From NCBI GenBank assembly GCA_038501195.1, contig JBBPUQ010000001.1, forward strand, positions 4,154,001-4,218,000: DNA of 64,000 bases, read 5' to 3'. Position numbers and translations under genes: made by a program. This stretch comes from Nemania diffusa (Eukaryota > Ascomycota > Sordariomycetes > Xylariales > Xylariaceae). Positions 27,501 to 40,111 of this stretch are shown here, piece by piece (positions within the stretch are counted from its first letter, which is position 1; every line of letters begins with the position of its first letter). The notes under the pieces are model-generated. The model was not told where the DNA came from and did not search any database. It was given only the letters and a program-made list of their open reading frames with translations.

Positions 27501-30500
27501 AAAAAGCTAATTAATAAAATATTATACTTCTGCTATAAAAAGTATGCTGTTTTTTGTTTTAGTTATAATATTATAAAATAGTTTAAAGCATATAAATATA
27601 ACTAATAAAAAAAAATACAGCTAAAACTAAACAAAATAAACAATAAAGTATTAAAAAACAATATAATAAATATATTGTTAAAGTTATAAAAATAAACTTA
27701 ATAGTAGCTATATAGGTTTTTATATATATATTATTGCTTTTACTTTTTTGTACAAAAGTAACTATACAAATAAATCTAATAGCTTAAAACTTGAATTAGT
27801 TTTAATATTTTATTTATATATGTTTTTTTAGCTAAATACTATATATTTCTTGGTTTTATTTATAACTAAACTATTAAAAATTAATATTTTTGTTATTTTT
27901 TTTTATTTAAATAGTTTTAACAACATTTAGTAGTTATAAATATAGTTAAAACATAAATATACAGTATAATAAAAATTTAAAGTATGTTTATTTATATAAA
28001 AAACATAGCTATTTAGTTGATTTAAAAACTTTTGCAAAAAAAATATACTAATTAAAATATTAATTTAAAAAAAAAAGCAATATAAAATTTAAATTAAGTT
28101 AATTTACTAGATTTTTTACTACTAGATTTTCTACTGCAAAAATATATATTAGAATCTTTTTTATAAAAACTTTTACTTTTAGCTTTTTTGCTAAAATATT
28201 TATTAAGTTTAAATTGCAGTATTATATTTGCATTAAAGTTGTTATTAAATCGACGATAAAATATAAAATTAGTAAAATAAAAAATTAAATAGAAGTTCTA
28301 AAAAAAAATAAAAAAAAGATTAATATAAGCAGTTATTTTTATAATTTGTAGTATTAATTATAAATTTTTATTTATTACTGTAATTTAACAGCTATAAATA
28401 GCAGATAAATTAGCTATTAATATAATATTAGTTAATAAATTAGTACAAAAGTTAAAATAAATATACTAGTAAATAAAAAAATAAACATAGATTTTAAAGC
28501 ATTTATTAAAGTTTCTATAGCTGATTTTTGTATGCAATAATTAGTATAGTTATTATTCGAATAAATGATCTTATAAACAAATCTATTAAATAGTGCTGTC
28601 GGAATTATAAATATAGTTGTAGTAGCTTCTTGTTTTCTAAATATATATCGGAAAGTTTTACTTAAAATATATTTAAGTTAAATTGTATATTTTATATTTA
28701 AATTGCAAAATAAGCTATTTATATCGCTTTTAAATTAGGCTTTATATTTTTTGCGATTTAGGAACATTTATAACATACTGTTTTTTATATAACTTATAAA
28801 CATTTGTAATTAATAAAGCTTTATATATTAGCTTATAACTATTTGCAATAACTGAAGCTTTATATACTAATTAAAAATACAATTTAATAATATATTATAA
28901 AAAAAAAAAGTATAAATAAACAAAACAAAAAACTAATATAGACTTAAGTGCAGCATTTTTTTTTAAAACATCTTTTTTTAAAATAGCATTTTAAATAAAA
29001 ACAGTAGGCTATATAAAAACAGCTGTAATAATAGCTGGCATAAAAAAAACAGTTTTTATTGTAACAGTAAGTTATATATAAATAGTAAGTTATATAAAAA
29101 CAGCAGCTAATACTAAAAGAAAAGTTAGTATAAAAACTCTATTTAGTTGATTATTTAATAAAATATTTAATTAACTATTTATATTTATAGAGTCCTTTGC
29201 TTTTTTTATAAGTGTTTTTATTAATACTTTAAACTATAAATTAAATTAGTATATATATTAATAAAAAGAATATATATAATAAACCGATATAAATTTTAAA
29301 AAAAGCAAAAAAAAAAAGCTATAAAGTGACTTTATTAAAAATATTAATAAAGCGTATATATAGTATACTAAAAAATAATTAATATAAAAATTAATATATT
29401 AAACAAATAATATATATATAAAAAATATAACTAAAAAAAAACAAAATATATTTTAATTTATTATTTTTTATCTGCTAAATTAATTAATAAAATAAACTTA
29501 ATATAAAATATAAACTATAAAGTTTAAATTATATATAAACTAATAAATAATTTATTTATAAATTGAAAAAAATAAATAGATAATATTTAATAAAAAAGTA
29601 AAAAAAAAAAGTATATAGTTAATAACTAATATATCAATAAAAAAAAAAGCAATTTAAACTATTACTAAAACTAAACAATTATTTAAAGCAGAAATAATAT
29701 TAGCTAAGTTTAAATTTATAAAAGTTTTAACTATTTATAAATATTAAATAAATAAACTAAAATACTTTATTATTTATACTATAATAAATATATATTTAAA
29801 ATTTAGCACTTTTTTTGCTTAAGTTATAAATATTATTAGTTTAAACTAATATTTAAGCTTTCGATTTATTTAGTTATATTAATAAGTTGTTTTATTTTAT
29901 ATTTAAAGCAAAATAATATTTAATTTTTGCTTTAGATTTTTTAATAGCTAAAAATCAAATGATATTATAGTAACTTATTTAATATAAAACATATAATAAT
30001 TAATATTTAGCAGCTAGTTAAAATATATTAAATAGTAAAAAAAAAAATATTTATAAGTAAATATTTAAACTAGATGTGCTTTTATAGCTTTTTGTAGTAT
30101 ATTAATAGTACTTTTATTGATTTGAAATATTAGATCGTACTATATAATAATCTTATATACAATTCAACAAAATAATTGTTTGAGAATTAATAAACCAACT
30201 TATATTTAATATTACTAAATTTTATAAAAAGTTATAGCTTATATACTATTAACAATATATTAATTGTTGTACTAATTAGTAAAATTTTATTTCTAAGTTT
30301 TTAAATTTGTTTTTTGCTTATTTATAGTACAGCAAATATTATTTAAAATCGAAGTAATAACAAAAATAAGTTTAGGTTTTTAGTTAGCTTTATAGCTCTA
30401 TTATTATAAAAAATTAAAAACTGCTACTTTTTAATAACTATAAATTAAACTAATAATTTAAAAAAAAAATATTTATTGTTTAATATAGCTAAAAATAAAA

Positions 30501-33500
30501 AGTTAATATGTTAATAATAAATTCTATTAATAAAAAAATAAAAAAGTTATAATATTTTTTAAAACAAGTCGATTATATTTATTATAAAAAAAAATATTTA
30601 TATTATTGTTTTATATAAGTAATAATTATAACAAAGCTAATAAAAAATATATTATAATAAAAATAAAATAAAAAAGAAATATAAAAACGATTTTATTTTT
30701 AGAATTAAAACATAGCGATATAAAATATATTAATATAAATAGTAAAATATTTATTTATATAAAAACTAGTTTAAGCTTTACTAAATAATTATATTTTTAA
30801 CTTAAGTAGTATAACTTTTATATTTAGATTTTAAATTAATACTTCAGTTAGCAAATAATTTTTAAAATATAAAATTTACAAATAAATAAAATTGCTACTA
30901 AAAAACAAATATTATTTTTAAATATAAATTTTAATTAAAACACTAGTTTATTAAGCAATATTATTACAAAAAATATCAACTTATTTTTTATAACAATTTT
31001 ATATATAAATTATATAATTTTAGTTGTTTTTTCAATTTTTTCAATTGATTAGCTATATTTAATATTACATTATAAAATAACTTTTAGTTATTTTATTTAT
31101 TTTAAAAAATATTTATATATATTTACTAATAGCTACATTAATAAATTTATAATTTAGTTAATAAGCAGTATATAACATCTAAAGCATATAGCTTTTTAAT
31201 AACCCCGATTTTATTGAAGCAAAAATATTGCTAGCAGTAGAAATGTACTAAAAAAGCTATTTTAAAAAGATAAAAATAGTTATATAAGTTTTTAATATAC
31301 TATATTGCAAAAATAAAAAAGCTGCTATAAAAATTACTATTTCTGTTGATATAACAGCAGTTATAATAAAGTTATAAATAATTTATTAGAAATAATTCGA
31401 TATAATATTATATAACGACTTGTTTTTTAAAACATTTATATAAACTTTTACTATTTGTAACATATAGTTAACAAAATATTAAAAATTAACTGTTTTAATT
31501 AGCAAAAAGTTTGTTAAATATAACATCGATAAACTTATTAATTTTTAGCTAAAAATTATAATATATTTAAATAGATAAAAAAAAAGCTGTAGTTATTACA
31601 AATAAAGTTAACTAATAACTATATTAATTTTAAAGTATAATATAAAATTTTGCAAATTTGTTATAAAACTAATAAAATAATACTAAAATATCTATTTAAT
31701 ATAAATAAAACAAAAGTTTGTTTAAATTATATAAACAATATTACAATATAAATTTGTTATAAAATAAAAAACCTACAATATATTAATTTAGATTTTTAAA
31801 TATATAATATTATTATTAAGCTAGTTTTAGCTAACAAAAATATAATATCTAACTAAATAATAATTTTAGCTATATAGATATTTGAAAAAATCGGTAGCAA
31901 TAACTTAAATAATATAACATTAATTTGTTTTTTAAAAAACAAGCGGATTAGCGACTTAATTGCTTTAAATTAACTTAGCTACTTTAATTGTTATATTAAA
32001 CTAGTTAATTATAACTAAAAAAAGCTTTTATTATTTAATACTAATAAAAGCTACAAAATATACTAGTTTAAAAAAAAAAGCTAAAGCAGTTTTAATTATT
32101 GTTTTTTTACTGCTATATTATATATTTTATAAACTTGAACTATTAAATATAAAAATTTTTTAAGTATATAAAGCTTATTTAAACAATAAAATATTTTTAG
32201 CTATATAAAATAAAGCTATTAATTATATAAAAAATAGCTTTTTAGCTACATTAAAATTAATATATAAAAAAACTTTCAAATAGTTAACTATTTTAAATAT
32301 TTAATTTAAAAAAGAAATATATATAAAGTTATATATTAACAAAATAAAATAATATAAATAAAAGAAAAAATAGTAATAATAACGTTATAGTTTTTCAGAT
32401 CTTTTTATTAAAGCGATTTAAAAAAAAATTAATTAATAAAAAAAATAGCTTAAAAAAAAATAATGCTATAACGCTACTAATAAATATATTGTTACTAAAA
32501 AGGCATATAAATATTTTAAATAATATTTAAAAATATATAAAAACAATCGGCTTTTTTTTATTTTATCTATTTTAAAAGTTATACAAGAACTTATTTATGT
32601 ATTAATAGAGTTAATAATTAATAAAAAAAAAAGAAAAAATAAAACAAAATACTTTTATAATTATATAATAAACTGAAAAAAAAACAGAAAAAAGATTAAA
32701 ATTGTAAAAAAATATAAACTATTAACTGTTAGCAATATATAACTATAAACAATAAATTATAAAAGTTAATAAAGTAAATTAATTAAAAATAAAAAGCTAA
32801 AAACTAAAGCTAGAAAAAATAAGTTAACTTATATATATAAATAAATAGCAAAAGTTAAAAAAAAAGTTTTAAACAAAAAATAAAGTTAATAAAACAGCTA
32901 TAATAAAAAATTATAAACTAATAGTTAATAATTTATTAATATTAAAAGTTATTTATTAATATTAGCAAAATATATAAAATATATTTAAATAGTTAAATTT
33001 TATAGCTACAAAAGCTTATTTTAAACTTTAAAGCTTTAACTGCACAACTATAATAAATATATATACTTTTACAGCGTTATAAATAATTAAACTTATAAAA
33101 GTCAGTTTTATAGAAAATATATAAAATAAATTATATATTTGAAAAAATAGCATATATCAATTTATAAATTGTATATTTTTATATTTTTTAAATTTTAAAG
33201 CTATTAATAAAATTATTATAGTTTAAACAGCTAAAGCTAAAACAAATATAAAAAAAAAAGCTTAACTAATACAGCGTTATAAAAAAACTACTTAAATAAT
33301 TTAAACTAACATAAATAACTTAAAAAATATTAGCAGTAAAAAAAAGTTTAAAAATAACAATAAAAAGATATTTTATATATTAGATCTTTTTGATTTAAAA
33401 ATATATATAGCATAAATCTAATAAAATAAAACAAATTAATTTAAATAAAAAGTCTAAAAAAAATAAAAGTTATAAATAAATTTTACAAGTTTAAAAAGTT

Positions 33501-33510
33501 AAAAATAAAT
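24506..33510. other. Insertion D, unassigned A+T-rich DNA (central part)
   Basis: About 9 kb with no intact gene. Small arrays occur: a 9-bp TTTTTGTTA-type array at about 25246-25302 and degenerate Tyr-Ile-Lys-coding repeats at about 29000-29105. From roughly 28 kb rightward the plus strand becomes visibly A-rich rather than T-rich, suggesting that the coding strand of the ancestral sequence changes from minus to plus. No protein family is recognised. Confidence 0.4.
25246..25302. repeat. 9-bp tandem array
   Basis: Six consecutive units of TTTTT(A/G)TTA type. The period is a multiple of three, and on the minus strand the array would read as Asn/Lys repeats, so it may be a low-complexity coding remnant. 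Confidence 0.7.
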
Positions 33511-33555
33511 AATATAAATAATATAAATAATATAAATAGTATAAATAATATAAAT
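33511..33555. repeat. 9-bp tandem array (AATATAAAT x5)
   Basis: Five units of AATATAAAT with one AGTATAAAT variant. It is a simple low-complexity array within insertion D. Confidence 0.8.
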
Positions 33556-36500
33556 CAAGCAATATAAATATACTATATAGTTAATAATAGAAAAAAATAT
33601 ATTCAAAAAAGTATATTTAAAAAAATACATTTAAAAAAGTACAAAAAAAACAAGTTCTATAAGCTTTATAAATAAGCTCTATAAGCTTTATAAATTAACA
33701 ATATAAGCTTTATAAATAGACTTTATAAAATTAAACTTCTAAAAAAAATAAACAGTAAAGTAGCTAAATAGCAAAAAAACTACTTTTTATTACTGTTATT
33801 TATAAACCTTTAATATACAGCTAAATTTCTATTGTTTTTATAATTTTCTATAAATTAATATATTTAATATTAATTACAAAGCTATTTATTATTATAAATA
33901 AATTAAAAAAGCTATTGCAGGTTTTTTTATTTTATTTTAAATGTTTACTGCTTTTTTTTTCGCTTTTGTATATATTTATATTAATCTAGATTTAATTATT
34001 TAATTATTTAACATTAAAATATTAAATTTTTACTACTATCGATTTTATATTTATATATATTACTTAGTTTATTTAATATATTATTAAAAAGTTTATTAAA
34101 TTATAATAATAATTTATGCTTATAAAAAAGCGGCGCTTTTATATTGCTAATAAACTAACTTTATTTTTAATAATTATAAAAATATATAGTTTTTATATTA
34201 CCGATAGTTTTTTAATACTGCAGACAATATTTTATTAATATTATTAAATAAACGGTTTAATATTAATTAATTATAAAAAATATTAATATCGATAAATTAT
34301 TGTAGCAGAATTTTAGCTGTTTTATATAACTTATAGTATAAAAATATAAATAGCAAAAGTTTTAATTAAATATTACTTGTTTTATAAAAACAGCTAATTT
34401 TATTTGTTATAAACTTACAAATAAAAAACTAATTTATATTTTAAGCTTTTATATATTTTATTCTGTTATTTAAATTAATACAATTGTTAATATTGTTTTA
34501 TTTAATAATATATATTTAAATATTACAAATGTTATATATTAATTATTTATTGTCGATTTAAGTTTTTTAATATATAAATATTTTATTTACTTTTTTTTAT
34601 TTTATTATATTGAAATATTAATATTAATATTATTAGCTATTCAAACATAGTATTAATTTAGTAGAGTTGCTTTTTTTAAAATAACAGTAAAATCAGCAAA
34701 ACCTGTTTTAAATAATAACATTATACCATTTATTTATTTTGTACAATATAATATACTATAGCTAACAAATAATATTATTTAGTAATAAATACATATAATA
34801 ATAAATATATATTAAATATTTACTAAACATTTATATTATAGTTTTTTTATACAGCAATTAAATCTGTTAGCAATTATATTGCTTGCTATATTATAAGTAC
34901 TAGATAAAACATATAACATATAATATTTCAGCTTTAGTACATAATATCAAATAGTGTTTTTTGCTTATAGTTCTGCAACTAATTACATTAGATTATTTAT
35001 ATTATTAAATCAAAAGTTAAAGCTAAAAAAACTAATGTTATTTTTATATAATACTTTGTTTATTAATTTAACTAGTATATTAAACTTTAATTCAATTGTT
35101 AAAATATTTTTAATTTTAATATTTAATATATATAGTATAACAAATATATAAAATTAAATAAATATAATTTAAAGTATTAAAATATTAAAACTTAAATAAT
35201 AATATTAATAATAATATATAATTAATAATTAATTAGTTAATAATTTTTTATTTATTAAAACTATTTATTAAATTAAATTTCTAATATAATATATAATTTT
35301 ATTTTATTGCAAAAATTTCTAAAAACTTATAGTTATATTTATTAATTTAATTTTATTAACTTGCTAGTAGCTTTATTTACTAGTTTACTTATTAGTTATT
35401 TGATATAATTATTAATTTAACTGTTGCTTATTTAGTAAAAACTAACTTTATATACTTTAATCTATTATTTATATTTAAAGCTTTATTATTTTATTATTTG
35501 TTTATTTTTATTTATATATATAATTATAAAACTATTATATTGTTTTTTATTTTCGAAGTTTACTATTGTTAAATCGTTTGTATATTTTGCTAAAAGTTTA
35601 TTTTAGCTTTTAGTTCTGCTTTGCTATTTTATTACGTATTTACTATTATATAGTTATACAATAGTTAATATATTATATATATAACTGGTCTATTTACAAA
35701 TAGTTTATATATTGTTTTTAATTAATGTTTTAGTTTATAATTAATTAATTTATATTGTTAGAACTATATACTTTTTTGTTATAACATAGCAATCTATTAT
35801 TTTTTTGTTTAATTAATATATAATATATATTTTATATATTTTAAACTAATAAGCTAGTTTTATTTATTTGCTTTTAAAAAGTTTTAGCTTATATTAACAT
35901 TTTATAATAGCTTTTTTAAATTTATTAATATATTTGATAATAAATTTATAAAGTTTATAAAATTATATAATTTAAACAGTAATAAAAAATTTAATAAATA
36001 AGTTAACTATACTAGTACAAATATACACTTTTATAAGATTTTTTATAACTATTTCATTTTTGTAAAATCAAATAAAACAGTCGAAAATATTTAAATCTAA
36101 AACTAATATTATATAAACTAAAAACTTTTTTACTTTATTTACAGTTTAAAACTAGCAAATCGAACTCTATCTGCTGAAAAAATAAAACAACTTATTATTA
36201 AAAACTTTAATATATATATTATTTTAGTTATTTTAAACAACAGTTATTTCGTTTATTTGTTTTAATTAAAAAAAATTTAGTTTTAAATCGGCTAATTTAA
36301 AAACAAATAATATATTATTTTAAAAATAACTATAAAAAAACTATTCGATAAACTTTTTAATATATAGTAGATCTTTTTAAATATAAACAATATAAACAAT
36401 TAAATTTTTATTAAATAAACAAATCAATTAAATTAGTTAAATAAACAATTATTATATATAACATTTAATATTTTTAGTTTGTAGCATTTAAAAGTTTAGC

Positions 36501-38148
36501 TATATTAAACTTTAATTTAACAACTAAATTTATTTGATAAAACTTAAAACAAATTTTTTATTTAGCTAAATAGCTATAAATAATAAATTTTAACACTTAA
36601 AAAATATAAAAAATATTTAATAAATATATATAAATTAATAGCTATATTAATTTATATATTAATTTATATATTAATTTATATATAGATAAAATTATAAAAC
36701 GAAAGTTTAACGACTAAACTTTATAATAGTATGTTTTTTTTTTTGAAAAATTCTAAAGATTTAAAAAGAGGTTTTTAAAAAGCAAAGCAAATCAAAAACT
36801 TAAGCAGCTATAATATAATTTAAAAAAATAACATTATCGAAATTATAGAAAAAGTTTTATATATTAATATTCTAAAAATAACTAATGCTAAAAACAAATA
36901 AATATTTATTTTTTTTAATATCGATATTTTTAATAAAATATTTAAAACTAATAATCTTTTATAATATATTAGATATAATTAATATACTAAAATAAAAAAA
37001 TAAATTTAGTTTGTTATTTTAAAGAAATATTATACAATATAAATAGCAATATTTTAAAAATTATAACTTTTTACAGCTAGAAAAAAATATAAAATTAATA
37101 TAGTACTAATATTAAATAGCAAAAAAACTTATATAAATTGTTAATAAAATGATATATATTTTATTGCAGTATTAAAAAAATGCGATTTCTATTTTTTAAT
37201 ATTTTTAAAGCAGGTACTAATAAATATATACAAAAGATATTTTTTTTTTATATTAAAAAATATATAAAATCTAGCAACACTAAAACTAAAAAAGCCGAAA
37301 TAATTAAACAAAGCTTTAATTTTTATACTAATATTATTTATTTTTATAATATTACAAACTAAATAATAAAAATAATACAGGCATAAATAGAAAATCTTGA
37401 TTTTATAAAAAAAACTTTCTAATATATTAGTTATAGCTTTTTTTTATATATAATAAACAAAATATTTTTTTTTTTAATAAATTAACTATTTATATTAATT
37501 TTTATACTAATTTAAATTTATACAATGAAGTTTTTTTGTATAATTTTTTTTAAAAAACTACTAAAAAAGTTAAAAGCTTTAAACAAGCTATTTAATATAT
37601 AAAATAACATTATTATATATATTGTTTATTATATACTTTCAATATATATAATCTAAGCTAAAAATATTTAGCTAAAGCTATTACAGTTAAATAATTTATA
37701 AATAAATTAATAACATATTAATTCAAAAATAATAAAATAATAATAGATATATTTTATAAACTACTTTATAAATAAAAATATTTTATTCGATAAATAATTT
37801 GAAATAATTTTTATTAATTAAAAATAAAGCTATTATATATATATAATTTTATAAATATTTTTAAAAACTTTAAAATTAAATATTGTTAGCTTTATTGTTT
37901 TTAGCAATATATATTAAATAATCGAAGTAATTTTTAAAAATGTTAATAATTTCAAACTAGTTTTTATAATTTTTAAAAAAACCGGCATTTTTATTATTAA
38001 AGTCTATATATATAAAAGTACAAATAAATAACTTAAATTTAAAAAGCTTAAAATTAAAGTTAGCTATAAATTATTTAAGATGTTTTTAAAGTTTGCAACT
38101 AATAAATTAATATAAAAATTAATATAAATATTAATACAGAAATAAATA
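33556..38148. other. Insertion D, unassigned A+T-rich DNA left of element E
   Basis: RIP-degraded. Two short plus-strand open stretches (34954-35151, 65 codons; 37180-37362, 60 codons) lack domains and are not called genes. A 12-bp array ATTAATTTATAT x3 lies at about 36649-36684. Confidence 0.4.
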
Positions 38149-38179
38149 TAAAAATTAATATAAAAATTAATATAAAAAT
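38149..38179. repeat. 12-bp tandem array interrupted by element E (left half)
   Basis: Units of ATAAAAATTAAT run up to 38179 and resume at 40112-40147 on the other side of element E, so E inserted into a short tandem array. AAAAT at 38175-38179 and 40112-40116 is the target-site duplication. Confidence 0.8.
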
Positions 38180-38441
38180 TGTTGGTCCAATAGTCGTACG
38201 TACTGCGTACGCAGTACGTACAGCTTACAGTTGACAGTACTGTAGACGTACAGTCCAGTCAACTGTACGGCACGTGACCTGCACGGACCTATATAACCTG
38301 TACTGTAGCCGAGACCCCCACAAACCTAGACTTACAGAATACAGTATTTTTAACCAGTTTCAACGATCCTGTGACCCCCTCCCCCGGCGTATAGTGCCTA
38401 CGGCCGTACAATGTACTCTTTAGTAGTACAGCCAATCAACA
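38180..38441. repeat. Element E left LTR (262 bp)
   Basis: Identical in length to 39850-40111, with nine transitions. It contains a perfect 26-bp palindrome at 38196-38221 (two GTACGTAC arms around TGCGTACGCA). Confidence 0.9.
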
Positions 38442-38565
38442 CTGATCAGTAGTCCACCGGCAACTACAGATTAGCAAGATTGAGAAAACAGAAACCGGCT
38501 ATAGAATAGCCTCTGTCTAGATCCTCGACTTTGCCGACCGAAGTGAACTACTATTTAGTCAACAA

Positions 38566-38935
38566 ACGAAAAAAGGTTAAATCGACTGTCGGACAAAAGA
38601 CCTACCTATTGCAAAGTCGAAATTCTTCCCGCGTAATAGCTAATAAACTGCGTACGATAAATCGACGAAACGGCGAGCCATTTCGCCACCCTCTGTACCA
38701 ATTTTCGACAATTTTACAGAGCAAAGTCGACCTCCGACCAACTTCGATCGGACAAAACTGTCAAATCGACAACCCCTTCGTACACCTACCTCCTCGGCCC
38801 GTTACAACCTTGGAAACCAATGTACGAAAAAGCGTTAAATCAACGATTCAGATAACAAAAACTTACCTACTGCGAAGTCGAAGTGACTTCCCACGCAGTA
38901 GCTAGTACTTTTCGTACGATAAATTAACGAAACGG
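38566..38935 (+). repeat. 110-bp internal direct repeat in element E
   Basis: Copies 38566-38673 and 38824-38935 both start ACGAAAAA and contain ACCTAC(C)TA(T/C)TGC(A/G)AAGTCGAA, then CGTACGATAAAT and ACGAAACGG. In translation both give a K-S-T then TYLL.SR pattern in the same frame, so the segment may once have been coding. Confidence 0.75.
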
Positions 38936-39094
38936 TCGACGTATTACCTAAACCGACGTCGACACCCCCCCCCCCTTTTACCCCCCCCCCCCCCCTACTC
39001 CTCCTTAGTCAACAAGCTACTATATCATCGACCAACTACCCGACTAAAGTTGAAACCAGTCAATCAACCAGTCAATCAGCTAGCTAGTCGACCA

Positions 39095-39226
39095 ACCAGT
39101 CACCTAACTGGACCTAGAACCAGTCAATTGACCAGTCCAAAGACTAGTCACCTGACCAGTCTAGGGACCAGTCACCTAACCAGGTCCGCGACCAGCCAAT
39201 CGACCAGGTCGAAAACCAGTCAAAAG
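39095..39226 (+). repeat. 24-bp minisatellite, five and a half units
   Basis: Units of ACCAGTCACCTGACCAGTCT type in one frame encode octapeptides TS(H/Q)LT(S/R/G)xx: TSHLTGPR, TSQLTSPK, TSHLTSLG, TSHLTRSA, TSQSTRSK. The period keeps the triplet phase, although no larger protein context exists. Confidence 0.75.
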
Positions 39227-39849
39227 AACCCCCTAAAACCCTCTCGGACCCCCTCGACCCCCCCCCCTAGAACCCCTTTGACCTCCTAGGGCCTCGTAGG
39301 GCTTCGAAAAAGGACCCTTTGGGACCCCCCTTGACCCCTTGATTCTTCGACCCCCTTTGACCCCCCTTGGTCCTCGACCCTCCTCGACCCCCCCTCCCAA
39401 CCCCCCTCCCGGACCCCCCCCCCTCTTCGGTACAAAGCACCAAATATAGCCGTACAACCTGTATGGTTAACCGACAAGGTTAAAACTTTCCAGTAGGAGT
39501 AGAACTGTCTCTGGGACAGTCCGTACAACTACCTTTTTCCTACAGCGGTGCCAGAAAAAGCTGTTCCGGCACTTCTGCGTAAAAAGAACCTTTCGGATAA
39601 GTATTTTACTTGTACGCTTTTACTCCCTCGACCACTCTCGACCCCCTAGGACCTCCTAGACCCTCTAAACCCCCTAAAGCCCTGTCAACAACCCTTGACC
39701 CCTTTAGACCCCTGACCCTCTCGACCACCCTCGGTCACACCTGGTCCATTATACCCTATAGGTTCAAATACTCGTACAACAAGCGAATAAGTGTTGGTAA
39801 ATAGTTGGTTGGATAAGGTACATAGATAGAACATATAAAAAGTTGCCAG

Positions 39850-40111
39850 TGTTGGTCCAATAGTCGTACGTACTGCGTACGCAGTACGTACAGCTTACAG
39901 TTGACAGTACTGTAGACGTACAGTCCAGTCAACTATACGGCACGTGACCTGCACGGACCTATATAACCTGTACTGTAGCCAAGACCCCCACAAACCTAGA
40001 CTTACAGAATACAGTATTTTTGACCAGTTTCGACAATCCTGTGACCCCCCCCCCCGGCGTATAGTGCCTACGGCCATACGATGTACTCTTTGGTAGTACA
40101 GCCAATCAACA
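39850..40111. repeat. Element E right LTR (262 bp)
   Basis: Partner of 38180-38441. The 26-bp palindrome is intact at 39866-39891. It is followed by AAAAT (40112-40116) and the resumed 12-bp array. Confidence 0.9.

Larger units (their letters stand above)
38442..39849. other. Element E internal region, non-coding or decayed
   Basis: Strong strand asymmetry: the plus strand is C-rich and G-poor. Contents in order: a 124-codon plus-strand open stretch (38531-38905) made largely of a duplicated segment; C11 and C15 runs (38965-38995); a 24-bp minisatellite (39095-39226); and C-rich GACCCC-type tracts (about 39236-39430 and 39628-39735). None of the short open frames resembles Gag or Pol. Confidence 0.7.
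38180..40111. mobile_element. Element E: small non-autonomous LTR element (TRIM/LARD-like), GC-balanced
   Basis: Two 262-bp LTRs (38180-38441 and 39850-40111) start TGTTGGTCC and end AATCAACA, with an exact 5-bp target duplication AAAAT outside. The internal part (38442-39849, about 1.4 kb) has no protease, integrase or reverse transcriptase; it holds a duplicated 110-bp segment, a 24-bp minisatellite and C-rich tracts. It must therefore depend on another element's enzymes. No primer-binding site (TGG near 38442) or clear polypurine tract is visible. The LTRs differ at only nine positions, all transitions. Its normal base composition inside RIP-saturated DNA shows it is the youngest resolved layer. 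Confidence 0.88.

Noticed and set aside
34954..35151. 65-codon plus-strand open frame in the A+T block
   Set aside because: Composition is that of the surrounding decayed DNA (mostly Asn, Ile, Leu, Phe, Lys), no domain is visible, and frames of this length are expected by chance once stops are unevenly spread.
37180..37362. 60-codon plus-strand open frame in the A+T block
   Set aside because: Same reasons; low-complexity residues, no recognisable motif, no supporting neighbour.
38531..38905. 124-codon open frame in element E
   Set aside because: It is largely a duplicated 110-bp segment of the element, resembles no Gag or Pol motif and has no neighbouring coding region, so it is described as a repeat and not a gene.
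39233..39528. Overlapping Gly/Arg-rich minus-strand frames in element E
   Set aside because: They are the complement of the C-rich low-complexity tract; open only because GGN codons contain no stops.
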